Numbered from the stretch's first letter, positions 1 through 11,979 are shown. The stretch is DNA of 64,000 bases from Selaginella moellendorffii (GCF_000143415.4 NW_003314289.1:1704790-1768789), one strand, 5' to 3'. Translations and numbers: made by a program. Notes: generated from the letters alone by a model not told the origin.

Positions 1-399
1 AAATATGTTATAATTTCTAAACTTTTTAAGCACCTCTTAATATATTCTAGTTTATTCTAGATTGGATTTGTGGCCATAAATAATCATAATCATATAAACT
101 AAGTTTCCATACTGTTATTTCTTTGATCTAATGTATCAAAATAGTTTTTATGGAAATTAAATCAATTAAAAAAATAAATTTAGGTTTGAAAAAAATAAAA
201 ATTTGTATATATTATGCATGCTAGTGTAATCTTGTAAAAGTGAGAATTAAAAAACATCTATAAAATCATCACATCATTTAATAGATGATCTTTAATGCAA
301 AAGCAAATATTCTCATTAAGCTTCACCATAAACAAGGCCCAAGGACTTTGAGATTTATAGATAACACATTTTTCTAACATTTTATAGACATTTGGTCAT
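1..399. other. AT-rich sequence, no gene seen
   Basis: Strongly AT-rich with no reading frame I can relate to a protein family. It probably belongs to the same decayed repeat land as the sequence to its right. Confidence 0.5.
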
Positions 400-790
400 A
401 AAATCTTAATCTCATTAGATGATGTGCTGCAATTTTAACCCTAGATAACAAATCAAGATTGAGGAGATTAGTATACTTTTACTTAAATTAGTCAATTTTC
501 ACATTAGAAAGACTATCTAAAGGATTTGGAGAGGGAATAGAACATGAAGGAAACACAATTAAAAAGATAAAAGCAATGGAAGTAAAGGTAAAAACAAAAA
601 GATGAAACCTCAAAATTATATTTAGCATTTTTGTGCTATAATGAATCCATACCAAAGATAAAGTTAAAAATTTGACTTGGCACTATTCACGAGGAGTGGA
701 TCTCATGCTCGAGATCATCTACATACATAACTAAGTTTGCTCATTCTATGTATAGCTGTTGCTATAATATAGATTAACTTTACCACAAAA
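400..790 (-). mobile_element. Decayed Ty3/gypsy protease-region scrap
   Basis: By eye this strip lines up with 41440-41900 and with 6680-7020 of the intact element. It keeps the stretch about settling on the pattern gattgagga-gattagtatact, the purine-rich tract, and the segment that in better copies encodes the end of the aspartic protease (MDWLQHNHVKCDF-like). Here all frames are broken. It is an old copy of the same family, coding on the minus strand. Confidence 0.5.
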
Positions 791-1420
791 ATTAAGATTG
801 AAAAATAACCACTAAATGAACTTCTTGTGAATATGACTATTAGTATCAAAAGTTATTTGTTGGCAAAAAAATTTCAGATATTCATTTTTTACTACTGTAA
901 TAGTAGGAGGCTGGTATTTCTCAACCCTTTATTAATCTTTAATTAAACTAGTTGAGAAATTGGTCATCCTCTATACATTTGGACCAAATAAACATAATAT
1001 AAGAACTCTTATATGTTTTTTATTGTACTCGGATTGGGATGAGAAACTCATATATTGGTTTGTATTTACTACTGTTGGAAACCTTTATAATAATAAGCCT
1101 AGTTCCTCTATAGCTTACTATGTTTATTAGACATTCTCACTATGTGTTAATCTTGTTTTGGTCTTAATAGCTATTTATGAAATTTACAAGTTAAAACTTA
1201 TAGAATATAGAGAATATCCTAAATATAATGGTGGTATTTCCTCATAATCTAACACCATTCTATATAGCATGTTTATCTTTGTTTCATATTTGGCTTAAGT
1301 TTAAGCTTAAACTCTATACCATGCTAGCTGATGAAGTACTCAAATCCTTGCATTAAGCCACTAGTATGTTAAAATAATGCTAAACACTATTTAGCTCTGT
1401 TTAAAGCTACCTTTTATCTC
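791..1420. other. AT-rich sequence, no gene seen
   Basis: No supported coding region. Probably further decayed repeat sequence. Confidence 0.4.
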
Positions 1421-1572
1421 CACCTAAAATACAGAAATGTGTATATTTAATTAGCCTAAGAACACTGGTTTATATATAGAAACAAGTGGCCCAAATTAAA
1501 ATCAATCTAATGGATATCAAAATCTTACTGTGCTAATATTAGTATACTGCATTGTGCAATTCTACATATCAT
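1421..1572. repeat. Degenerate LTR of the same Ty3/gypsy family
   Basis: It matches the LTR at 4231-4406 by eye. The shared run goes from the caattagcccaa-type block, through the gatggatatcaaaatc block, to gctaatattagtatac. The TGTGAG start and CTCACA end are no longer recognisable, so this is an old solo or truncated LTR. Confidence 0.6.
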
Positions 1573-2989
1573 CCTCCTTAACCCAGCATTTATTCTACTT
1601 TTAGTAAGAATGGATTGAAGGGAAGATTAAAAGATTTAGCATCTACTTTTACACTTATAATATGACCTTTCTCAAATGTGGCAAAGAATCAAGGTGATCC
1701 ATGGGAACCCCACACTATTTCTAGCCATCAATGCCTTGTCTTAGAATGTATTAAGCAAGATAATAATTGGCAAAGATGTTCCACATGAGTTATGATAGCA
1801 TTACACTTGAGGCACATTATTGATTTGGGATCTAACATAGATGATCTTGGGTTACTTGATAAAAAAATATTCTAAATAGAAACACCAATGCTAAAATGTT
1901 ATTACTATCACTTAGTGACTTATGTTGTATTATTAATTAAAATTTAAATAATAATATTTAACATATTAATATTATTTATTTCTAAGATTTAAAAAAACTA
2001 AATATTATTTTAAGTGTAACAATTTTTAAAAAATTATATCTGTAAATAATTAACTCAATTACACTTATAAAAGACTCATCTTCAATGTTACTGAATTAAC
2101 TTGAATGAATATATAAAATCTCAAAATCTTTTGAATAGAATAAACACTTATTTTCTGGACTTCAATGCATTGTCATAAATGCCATACCTTATAACTTCTA
2201 GAACTTCTGAAGACTTCATGAACCTTATAAAAGGGTCATATTGCTTATATATGAGTAGAGGTATGGACATTATGGATGGAATAGACATATTAAATCTAGA
2301 CAAAGACATGAAGACTATTATTCCTTCTAACTTCATAAAGTTTACGATTTGAAGGATTTAATGAAGGGGCAGATTATTTTAGGAGCAAAATAAGCTTTCC
2401 TCATTATTAGTATTTTGCCATCTTACTTTTGCTCTACTTTAGCAATTTCCTTTTCTATATCACTAGTGGCATAATCATCTCTTGAGCTCAAGTCTACTAT
2501 CCTATTATATGCATCCCTACAAGTTATATAAATTAGAGATTTCTCATGTATCCCAAAAGCAAACTCTTGTATCAGTAGTTGTAAGGACATATTTTCCTTA
2601 ATAGCCATATACAATCTACATTTGATGATCTCATATAACCATCCTTTCATAAATATCTTTTCAATCCCTCTAACATTTTTTATTGTTATGACAAAAACAT
2701 AAAAAAAACATTGATGACACAATGATAGAGGGATTGGCCCATGAATATCCTAAATAGGTATATATTAAAATTTTGATATAACATTCTTATTTATTTGTAA
2801 ATATTTGAATGTCAAGTGGCATTAATTTCTCAATTTATCATTTTGTATAGCTTTCTTATTTGGCTATAACATTCAATCCAATTCCTTCTTACAAGTTGTA
2901 ACACTAATAATGGCTATACATTTAATCTTTCTCTATAATGCAATAGAGTAGTTATAATCCAAATATTTATAATGTTTGTAGTGGTGATA
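1573..2989. other. AT-rich sequence, no gene recognised
   Basis: Two short open frames exist on the minus strand (2148-2336 and 2423-2722). Neither resembles a family I know, and both are compatible with chance frames in decayed repeats. Confidence 0.4.
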
Positions 2990-3188
2990 TTAGCATACTA
3001 TAAACAACCAAAAGAACAACTTGAAAGAGCATCCATTAGAGATTAAATATAAAAGGAAAGAGCCCATAAGTAAAAGTGCAACCTTTTTTTCTATTAGTTA
3101 AAGGTCTTGGGATATTTAGAGTTAATTGTAATTGGATTTAAGTAGTTATGGGCTTTCTGAAATTTAGGAGTTTACATTTGGTATCAAA
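2990..3188 (+). mobile_element. TRIM (Cassandra-type) LTR with 5S-like core and primer binding site
   Basis: This stretch aligns with the reverse strand of 51596-51873. Within it, 3105-3171 keeps a decayed version of the 3' half of plant 5S rRNA, the part that carries the internal promoter. The LTR ends in TTTACA at 3176 and is followed at once by tttggtatcaaa (3177-3188), which matches the initiator-methionine tRNA primer binding site typical of plant LTR elements. An LTR that contains 5S sequence is the defining trait of Cassandra TRIMs. The left end is not certain and no second LTR is visible. Confidence 0.6.
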
Positions 3189-4230
3189 TAATACTTAGAT
3201 TTTTTTTAATAATCCATCACCCCTTCTTGATTGCTATAAATTGCTATGAATACCTTTTGAATTTGTTTGTAGAATGGAGTCTGGGGCTAGCATAATTATA
3301 AATTTTAGGAAAATACTAGTGGATATATATATTAAATTTCATAGTATAGAATACTATTACGATATTTTATTCAATATTATAATAGCAAGCTCATATTTAG
3401 TTACATAGCTGCTTATATAGATGAAACTGTCACAATAGGGTATTTTGCATAAATGATTTAAAATTTATTTGGGTTTTTCTTTCCAAAATTATAATTTAAT
3501 TTAGTCTTTAATCTCTCAACTCAACATTTTCTATCTTTTTGTGGTTTTGACCAAAATTAATTTCTTCAAAAAGCTTCTCTCTATCTATCATCAAAATTGA
3601 TTTCTTGATTGATAGAATTAAAATAAACCAAAATAAAAAAGAATTTGTCTTAAAATATCTTTTAAAAAAATTAATAGTACAACAATAATTTATCTTTTAC
3701 ATTTTTATTGTTTGTTTCTGACATATGTATATATCTATATAAAATGTATCAATAAGTTTTGTATAATTTTATGGTTTTTGATTTATTATTAATCTAGAAC
3801 CAATAAGTCTATTATAAAGATAATTTTATGTTAAAGTGGTTTATAGATATGATAAAAAAGAAGAAAGTAAAATTACAATAAATCTGTCTCATAATATTTA
3901 AGATATTTATTTTTGATTATTTATAAAAAGATTTGATAATGGTGACATGTATTTTCAGAATAAAATCTAATAAAAAATTTATATATGAATAAAAATGAGT
4001 TAAATTTAAGATATAAACTTTGAAAACTTTTATTATTTTAAAGACTTTAATGTAATTTTGTAGCATACATCTACACATGTATGATAGTTTTTAAATTAGA
4101 AGCTATTTAATGTTTTCATAGTACTTAAAATTAATATATATAATTTGACCACTCCATAAAATCATAGTTGGATTTTAAACCTTTATAAATTAAAAACTTT
4201 AGTTTACTTTAAATTTAAAATATTTGTTGT
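3189..4230. other. Very AT-rich sequence, no gene seen
   Basis: No reading frame of note. It ends at the start of the gypsy LTR. Confidence 0.4.
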
Positions 4231-4406
4231 TGTGAGTGCTTGGAAAATGGAAAGGGAATATAGAAAATGTGCATATCAATTAGCCCAAAAACCGTAGCTA
4301 ATATACAGGAGTGAGTGGTCCAGATTGAAACCAATTTGATGGCTACCAAAATCCCACTACGCTAATATTAGTATACAGCATCGTAGCCATACACTTGGCC
4401 CTCACA
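4231..4406 (-). repeat. 3' LTR of the gypsy element
   Basis: 176 bp, with short inverted ends TGTGAG at 4231 and CTCACA ending at 4406. It aligns without gaps with 8463-8638. Confidence 0.9.
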
Positions 4407-4439
4407 TCATCCCCTCCTCTTGGAATAATGGAAGACCAT

Positions 4440-5968
4440 CAGGGTTCTCTTGTAGATGGGCTAGGATCTGGTGGAACGTCAGGAGGAGGCATCGACGGAT
4501 CTGTAGGTGGTATTAAGTGCTCTTGATCCCTTTGTATGAAGCATTTTAACCGTTGCACATGCACAATCTCTGGAGGATCGGCCTACTGGACGTCATGCCA
4601 AACCTCATAAACTTGTGGTCCAACTTGCTGCAACACTTAATACGATCCTTTCCACTGCGCAAGGAGCCCCTTAGATAAACGACGTACAGTAAGATGGGGA
4701 AAACAAACTAACACCAAATCATCCACTTTGTACTCCGCAGGTGGACGATGATGGGAGTTATACTGCCGTTGTTGTCCCACTTATACACGGCCTAAGTGTT
4801 CGGCAGACTTCGCTCGGACAAGTGGAAGGATGGTCATCAAATGCTGATCCCACGACCTAGCATCAGTAGCTCGTGGCAATCGCGAAGGTAAACCTAGCTC
4901 CGTTGGTAATATTGGATCATGACCATATAGGAGTTTATATGGTGAAGCATCAACAGAACTCTACACCCTTGTGACATATGCATACCGAAGAGATGGCAAA
5001 TAACCATCCCAATCCGAATGCTGAAAGTTCACATACTTCGCAATCATCCCCTTGAATGTCCGAACGAGCGGTTCCACCAGACCGTCTAATTGTGGATGAT
5101 AAGCACTCATGAAAGTGTGGCGTATCCCCAACCGAGACGTCAAAACATGAAATGCCTCAGCCATAAATGCAGGACCATTATCTGAAAGAATCTGCTCTGG
5201 ACAAGAATGCTGGAACACCACTCAATTGAGGAGGAAGTATTTAACAGTAGTTGCAGAAGCACTAGCAAGAGCACCAACTTCCACCCAACGAGTCAAGTAG
5301 TCAGAAGCAACAATAACATCATTGCTAGTAGTCGACCGTGGAAAAGGTCCCATAAGATCAAATGCCACCAACTCAAATGAACGGGAAACTAAAATTGACT
5401 CTAACCATCCTTCCACAGCCTGAGGGAGAGTATTACGAGCTTGGCACCAAACACAGCTATGCACATACCAGATAATATCACGTCACATCTCCGGCCAATA
5501 GAAAGACCTATGTAGCTTCTTGGTTACATGACGATGTCCCATATGCCCATCTAGAATAGGAGAATCATGGTAGGTATGGAGAAAACGCGGAATAAAGATA
5601 AAAGGCACCACTAGTCGTAAATGATCATTAGGATCCATCCCCACAAAATAAAGAAGGCCGTCTTCAAGGCGATATTGAGAATGTAAATGCTGGAAAGGCA
5701 AGTCATCAGCAAGTGATACAAAATTCTCAAACCCATCTCGAAGCCTTTGAATCCACAACTCAATCTTTTGAGCCTCGCGAACCTCATCAAGAGAAGGTAG
5801 ATCTTGCTCTGCACCTTGTAGACACTGAACATCAAATACAACAACTGCCGGCGGTACAGAATCCTCGTCTAGAAAATCCACAGAGGCTGAAATAACAGGC
5901 TCATCAGAAACATGAGAAGAGAATGAAGAAGGAAGAGGAGCTCGAGAAAGGGCATCAACATCAGCCAA
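4440..5968 (-). pseudogene. gypsy integrase and C-terminal region, broken by stops
   Basis: The zinc-binding end is readable (GHMGHRHVTKKLHRSFYW, then after a stop the CVWCQ pair). The core follows with aspartate in AFDLMGPFPRS, aspartate in ILSDNGPAF and glutamate in GLVEPLVRTFKGM, the DDE triad of retroviral-type integrases. In-frame stops lie just left of 5483 and 5222 and near 4960. Downstream is the post-integrase part (SWDQHLMTILPLV, then EIVHVQRLKCFIQRD). No chromodomain was seen in this family. Confidence 0.8.
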
Positions 5969-6025
5969 AGAACTCCCTAGGTAATGAACAACATCAAAAT
6001 CATATATTTGAAGCTTTAAAGCCCA

Positions 6026-6660
6026 TCAAGCAGTACGATCAACCAAGTTTTTCCGCTTCAATAATGAAGTAACAACAGCATGATCACCTTCAAGTAATGT
6101 CTGAGAACCGTGTAGATATGCATGAAATTTCTCAAAACCCCAAACTGCTACTAAACACTCCTTCTCTGTTATGGAGTAGTTCATTTCGGCTGGTTGTAAT
6201 GTACGGCTTATATATGGCACACTCAAGCTCTCTTGCATCAACACACCTCCAAGACCAATGTCAGAAGCATCCACGCACAAAATAAAAGGTCGAGTGTAGT
6301 CAGGATATGCCAAAACTGGAGGAGTCATCAATAGCTCTTTGAGATCCACAAATGCCCACTCACAATCTGGAGACCAGATGAAAGATGATGTTGATGACTT
6401 CAGCAATGCTCGCAACGGTGCAGTGCGATCAGAAAGATGATCCACAAAACAACCGAGATACTGCACCTTGCCCAATAAGCGCTGCACATCATTCACACAC
6501 TTCGGAGTAGGGAACTTTAGAACAGCCATAAGCGCTGCACATCATTCACACACTTTGGAGTAGGGAACTTTAGAACAGCCATAAATTTGTCAGGATCAAC
6601 TTGCAAACCCTCACGAAAAATACGATACCCAAGATAAATTGTGTCCTTGGACCCAAATAT
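6026..6660 (-). pseudogene. gypsy reverse transcriptase tail and RNase H
   Basis: The reading frame picks up at the C-terminal end of reverse transcriptase (YLGYRIFREGLQVDPDKF-like) and then runs into RNase H: LLGKVQYLGCFVDHLSD, FVDLKELLMTPPVLAYPD, CVDASDIGLGGVLMQE and NYSITEKECLVAVWGF. The aspartate of CVDAS and the glutamate of TEKE are the usual RNase H acids. A 53-bp tandem duplication (6479-6584) interrupts the junction. The upstream catalytic palm of reverse transcriptase is absent. Confidence 0.8.
6479..6584 (-). repeat. 53-bp tandem duplication inside the gypsy element
   Basis: The unit starting gcgctgcacatcattcac at 6479 is repeated from 6532 with one visible change (cgg to tgg). 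It falls in the reverse transcriptase / RNase H junction, and 53 bp is not a multiple of three, so it shifts the frame. Confidence 0.9.
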
Positions 6661-6889
6661 GCACTTCGACCGCTTCAGCTTTAGAATACTCCTTCATGAG
6701 CCAGTCAACCATTGCAACACAAAGATTTTGGAGGGATCTAAAAAGGGAAGAGCAAAACAAGATGGAAACATAGGAGGAAATAGTGGAGAAAAAAAAGTAA
6801 TAGAAGCAAAGGTAGAAGTAGAGGGACGAAGAGGGATGGAAATAAGAAGAATGGATGAAACATAAAGAAGGGGGAAAAGCTTTAAAGTC

Positions 6890-7270
6890 ACACTTGGCAT
6901 GATTGTGCTACAACTAATCCATACCAAGGATGAGGTCAAAAGCTTGACTTGGCACTACCCGCAATAACTGCAACTAAAGTTCGAGATCACCCATACGCAC
7001 AACTAGGTCCGCCTCATCCCGTACACATGCATGTGTACGGCTGTTGCCATAAAGAATGAAAACTAGTTCCGCCTCACGATACAAGTGTAGACGGCAACGT
7101 GTAGCAACAGGTTGAGCAATAGAAGATAAACTCAAACTTATATCAACCAACACAGATAGAATAATAGGAGACCTTTTGTTATAAAAACGAGTTTGCAAAG
7201 TAAACACTGGATGAACTGGTGTCGAGTGAACCCCTTGATGATACTCCCGAAAGAAAGATGGAAGGTTCAC
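6890..7270 (-). pseudogene. gypsy aspartic protease remnant
   Basis: The minus frame 6974-7270 holds the region before and around the protease (hydrophobic ILSVLVDISLSLSSIA in the place where LVDTGAS is usual). The end of the protease (a DxxLGMDWL-like block, then HNHxKCDF) is visible only after a frame change near 6930. The catalytic Asp-Thr-Gly is not seen, so it is inactive. Confidence 0.55.
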
Positions 7271-7374
7271 TGACTTATTCGAGCAAGGTCCCTCCGTTAC
7301 TCGCGCGACTCTTTGTTTCCCGGATGCATCTTGGTGTCCAAACCTTCCACTGCAACATCACCAACAGGACGTTG

Positions 7375-8229
7375 CTAATGCCAAGGTCTCCACCCAGGAA
7401 ATGGAGGTTGCCAATCCGGAAAACGCTGACAATGCCGATAAGTATGACTAACTTCGTCACACGCCCAACAACGAACATCACGGCCATGACCACGTTCTTG
7501 CCCTTGTCCTTGGACTCGAGCAGCAGTAGCATCAACCTCCATTGGAACAAGACCATCACCTATAGGAAGAGGAGTTGAAGGACGTGTAGTGAGAAGTTGA
7601 AGAGGCGATGTCTCATAACATTGTGCCAAGCAAAGAGCATTGTCAAGGGTGGCAGGAGCAAGTGCATGCACAAGTCCGACAAGATCTTGACAAAGTGCTG
7701 GCCACAACATTCCTAGCTTGATCTGCTCCAACATATTTGGCTCCACACGAAGTAAAAGACTTCGGAAACGAACACCAAATTGCATCACCGACTTAGATGG
7801 CCCTTAGCGAAGATGATGCAATTGTTGAAAAGCATCATCACAGTTATTGGCATGTCAGAAGGCGCGTTTGAAGACATTCGGAAGAACACTCCAATCCCCG
7901 CAAGTGGCTGTGCCCAAACCGTTATACCATTGCAATGCTGTCCGTTGGAGACACGTGGGAAACTCATGCAAACGTCGAGCATCATCCCAAAAATGATATG
8001 CAGTAATCACCATGAAGTGATCGAACCAATAGTACACATCATCCCTAGGATTCCCACGAAAGAACTCCAGCCAAACGCGAAGATTGGCACCAAAAGCAAG
8101 AGGAGTTGTACCATATGCCGTGAACGCTGCCATCAACTGAGTTTGGTTGTTTAATTGCAAGCACATAGCATTAAGCAATTGTACCAACTACTGGCCCAGA
8201 GTCAAAGGAGGAGATTGCTTATCTGCCAT
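7375..8229 (-). pseudogene. gag: gypsy gag pseudogene
   Basis: The minus-strand frame begins at an ATG at 8229, reads 13 codons and meets an in-frame TAG. It then runs open through a retrotransposon gag domain with FRGNPRDDVYYWFDHF and the ALQWYNGL block (7855-8187). A second open part (7375-7788) ends with a CCHC zinc knuckle of spacing C-x2-C-x4-H-x4-C (CWACDEVSHTYRHC, about 7430-7475). Gag would package the element RNA. The in-frame stop and the break between the two parts make it non-functional. Confidence 0.8.
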
Positions 8230-8462
8230 GGAGACAAATGAAAAAGAAAGAGCAAAAGAAGAGAAATGACAAAAAGCTAGAAGGAAATGGTAGATCTAGA
8301 CAATGCAAAAATCTAAATCTAAACTAAAATCTTGAAAGGAAAGAACTAAAGAAAAGAAATGGAAAATGCTAGATCTAGACAATGCAAAAGCTAGATCTAA
8401 ACCAAAATCCTAAATCCAAGCACTTATCAGGGACAATCAAAGGTGCCCCTCACCTCCACCAA

Positions 8463-8638
8463 TGTGAGTGCTTGGAAAATAGAAAGGAAATATAGAAAAT
8501 ATATATATCAATTAACCCAAAAACCCTAGCTTATATACAGGATTGAGTGGTCTAGATTGAAACCAATCCAACAGCTACCAAAATCCCATTACGCTAATAT
8601 TAGTATATGGTATCTTAGCTATACACTTAGCCCTCATA
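8463..8638 (-). repeat. 5' LTR of the gypsy element
   Basis: 176 bp. On the plus strand it begins TGTGAG at 8463 and ends CTCATA at 8638. The terminal CA has mutated to TA. It diverges from the other LTR by about 11 percent by eye. Confidence 0.9.
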
Positions 8639-9794
8639 TTGCATAGAATATTATATTTTTCTTTAAAATTTTTTATTTAACCAGTATTGATTTATATAAG
8701 AAGCTAAATATTAAATTATTTATGTAGATTTTTTTTTGGATAATTTTTTTTTTCCAAAATACTGAAATCTAAGCTTTGAAAATTACTGATATTTTCTAGA
8801 AAAATATTTTTACTCCAATTTTTATGTCTATACTTTTTATTATTAAAATTTAGTTGCTTTCATAAAATCCATTTAAGAATTTCATTTAAGTCTAAACTCA
8901 TATGACTTGCATACTTTGCATACATCGATAAAATTATTATTATGTTTTAATAAAGATTTTTTATTTTTCTGCATAATATCTTTTATTTTGTTCTAATCGC
9001 CATTATATTGTTAAATAACTATATAGTTTAATTTAATTTTCATATAATAAAATTATTCTTTAAAGTACTCTTCAATGCTTTAATATATGTAAAAGTTATT
9101 TTTGATTTGGCATTGTCCTTTATGTTTTTAATCAAAATTAAAACTAATAAAATTAAAAGTTTTATAGTAACTAATAAAAATTAAATTATTATAAAATTAA
9201 GATAATGGTCATATTTTCTGTTTCTACAATATATAGTTGGTGTTTTTCAGCAGATCCAAAATGTCGTCTCGTAGTTTATGAAGGTTGAACCTCATGGTAT
9301 AAAATATTTTATATAGCATCATGGAAATAGTTTAAATAATTTAAAAATATTTTTATACCTTCTTTGAAGGGAATAATTTATTATTTCAATTATAAATTCT
9401 AAATATTGTTATGCATATATCATGTTTCATAATAATTTCTTTTACCACTGTTACATATTGAAAAACTATTAAAGATTAATTACAACTCATTTTAAGCAAT
9501 CCTATTAAAATATAACTAAAGTAAAATTTTACTAAAATATTAATAATTGAATTTTTTTCTTTTTATGTTTTATTGTTTACTTGGGCAAACCTATTTGTAA
9601 TGAATATACCTAGAATATTCTTGGATATTCTAGGATATTTTTGTGGTTATTCATTTAGATTAATTTCATATTTATAATTTATAAATATGTTTATAATTTA
9701 TAAACTTTTCTAACCACTTTGTATCATCATGAGTGGTTTTTGGAGCATGAGCCAAAGAAACCATGTAATATATAATGCATTGGTTGGGTTCTAT
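8639..9794. other. AT-rich sequence, no gene seen
   Basis: No supported coding region. A small perfect hairpin lies at 9609-9634: 10-base arms cctagaatat / atattctagg around a 6-base loop. It may be part of a decayed element. Confidence 0.4.
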
Positions 9795-10185
9795 GTCTAG
9801 AATGGCAATTGCAAGGGAGCTCTCAAAGTTCCACTACCAAGGCCCTCAATCCAGCCACCATCATGAAGCAAAGAATCTGGAGCTCTAAGGCTGGATGGAC
9901 GAGGCAACCAATGATTCACATGGAAGGAAGAATGAAAAAGAGGAGGAGCACTCATAGGGGCTTCCCAACCTCAATTGCAACAAGCATGAAGTATTGAAAC
10001 CAGCTCGGGGATTTGAGTAGGGTCCCCTTGAGATCAATCACAATGCTATCATCATTCCTAGCCATTGCATTCTCCATTGGCTCCAATAGATTGCTCTTGT
10101 CCCTGGGAAGCATCAAGAAAAACATATTTGGATTAGTGAATTGATTGAGGATTGCCTCTCCTTGGAGGTTTGAGCTGAGAGCCAT
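9795..10185 (-). pseudogene. GPAT N-terminal relic (glycerol-3-phosphate acyltransferase)
   Basis: From an ATG at 10185 the minus strand reads 77 codons. They include DDSIVIDLKGTLLKSPSWFQ followed by YFMLVAIEVG, which closely follows the N-terminal HAD-like domain of land-plant GPATs of the cutin/suberin group (usual pattern [27 protein letters not shown]). After a TGA at 9952-9954 the same frame continues with VLLLFFILPS, another TGA, then ELQILCFMMVAGLRALVVEL, matching the next membrane part of the family. At least three in-frame stops are present, and similarity ends near 9795, before the acyltransferase domain. The DxDGT phosphatase motif reads DLKGT. I infer a truncated, dead copy. Confidence 0.65.
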
Positions 10186-10712
10186 GATCCAGGATCAGAA
10201 ACCCACAACGGCAATATTGATTAATTGCCCAAAATCAATCAATCAACCTAGAACGCATCCATGGATGGAGCTTAGATCTTCCTCTATATTGCTCCCTATT
10301 ATGTGAGTGGGTAGTGGGTAGAAAACAAAGATCAGTGGAGGAGGGAAAGTCTTTTCAAAGAGGAGTCATTGGGAGGAAATTGAGGCTCAATTGATGGACG
10401 GTGACCAAACCTTGAGCTTTGGAAGAAACCATGACATAAATGTTGGGCTTTGACTTGGACACACAAGTCTATGCAAATGACAATCTTTCTATTCCTATTC
10501 CTTCCTCTTTTTTAAAGTGACAGACAAAGGGAGATTGTAGCAGTTGAGGAGTGGAGTCAGGCTGCTTCTAGTTTCAGCTTGGACAATGATGAGAAGTATT
10601 TAGCGAGGATGTTTACAATGAGGAGAGTTAGTGCACAAAAAGGTTGAAAAGGTTGAAAATATTTGTCACCTGCAGAATTGGTTTATTGTCTACCCTAAGT
10701 TTAGCAAGTTGA
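10186..10712. other. No gene recognised
   Basis: Sequence upstream of the GPAT relic. It could hold remains of that gene's promoter, but nothing is diagnostic. Confidence 0.35.
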
Positions 10713-11370
10713 TGGACAACAGAAGCACCATGGCAAATTGATTTAATAGATTTACAAGAAGAAAAAATAGCTAACAAAACAATTATACAAGTTCTAAATA
10801 CAAGATCTATTACTGCACATCAAGAAGATATAAAGAGTGATTCACAATTATTAACATCAGATATAATATGTATGCAAGAAGTAAGAACACAAAAACATGA
10901 GGATTTATATTTTAAAAAATAAAAATCATATATACATGAACAACCCCCACATATAGCAATATTGCATACAAATGACTATAAATCAGAAATAGTAGAACAT
11001 TTAAAAACAAAAACAATGGCAATGTCATATGTATCACTAGAAAGTTTTTTTAAAAAAAATTATAGATAATAAATTTACATAGAAAACCTGGAAAAAATAT
11101 ACAAATATTCATTAAAAAAACTACAAAAATATATACAGAAAATAGATATAAAAAACCAGTAATAATTACAGTAGATTTTAATATTGACTACTAAAAAGAA
11201 GAAGCAAAACCACTTCAAACAACAATGGAGAAAGAAGGATACATACAAATAATATAACATAATACACATAATAATAAATTAATAAAGAATATATGGATAA
11301 AAGATATAATATGTACAAAAGCAGGAATAGCACCTGCATATTAGACATATCATAACAAATTATATATCCT
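10713..11370 (+). pseudogene. Endonuclease/exonuclease/phosphatase (EEP) relic from a transposable element
   Basis: The plus frame from 10713 reads NKTIIQVLNTRSITAHQEDI, then LLTSDIICMQEVRTQKHEDL, before a stop. This is the start of an APE-like EEP domain (N-x-RS near the front and the QE metal-binding glutamate in CMQEVR). Further on come HPPHIAILH-like, VIITVDFNIDY (usual GDFN) and, near 11280, KNIWIKDIICTKAG, all in EEP order and broken by stops and frame changes. Such domains occur in LINE elements and in Helitron/Helentron-type elements. I cannot tell which from this piece. Base composition is much more AT-rich than the host genes. Confidence 0.55.
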
Positions 11371-11979
11371 AATAAAAGATATTTAAAAACAAAAGCAAAC
11401 CAAGAATTGCTACAATGCAACACACAGCAGTTTTATTTGTTAATATACCTCTTATAAAGTTTTGAATACTAATTAAATGAGAACAAAATGGGGGAATTGT
11501 ATTCATATAAAAAATTATTGATAATTAGTTTTTTTTAAGAAATTAATTTTTTAAGTAGGCAAAGAAATGGTGGAGAAGTTTATATCTATTTTATTTATGT
11601 TATGGATATAAATCCTTTAAGGTTTTTGAACCTTCATTATCCAAATGATAAAAAAAACCTAATCTTTATAACTAAATGTGACACATTTTAAAACTTTATA
11701 ATAATTTTGCATTTATAATTTAAAAATTAAATCAGATAAATTTTGCTACATTTATTCATTTGAGTCTTAATTGTATTTAAATGATGATGAATGTGAAATC
11801 TCTCTAAGGGAGATAATTTTTTTTTCAAAATGTTTAACAATTTACATAAATGCCATCTTTTTCTTTTATGAGAAAATGTATGATATAGTGGTAAAATGTT
11901 ATTAAATTTGTGTTCATTTATGTTTTTGTTTTAGAATATTTTATATAAACATATTTTTAGTATTATTTCAAATATTGTT
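11371..11979. other. AT-rich sequence, no gene seen
   Basis: No supported coding region between the EEP relic and the next broken frame. Confidence 0.4.

Larger units (their letters stand above)
4231..8638 (-). mobile_element. Ty3/gypsy LTR retrotransposon, defective, both LTRs present
   Basis: A 4408-bp element on the minus strand bounded by two 176-bp direct repeats that start TGTGAG and end CTCACA/CTCATA. Reading on the minus strand, the order is LTR, gag with zinc knuckle, protease region, the tail of reverse transcriptase, RNase H, integrase, LTR. This is the Ty3/gypsy order. The middle of reverse transcriptase, including the catalytic palm, is missing between about 6650 and 6900. The LTRs differ at roughly 20 of 176 positions by eye, mostly transitions, so the insertion is old. 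I see no convincing target-site duplication (the flanks are ttgt and ttgc). Many in-frame stops make it non-autonomous. Related fragments lie at 400, 1421, 37373, 40736, 41430, 43936, 48950 and in the second 14-kb unit. Confidence 0.9.

Noticed and set aside
4231-8638. Target-site duplication for the gypsy element
   Set aside because: Flanks read ttgt and ttgc; too weak to call after so much decay.
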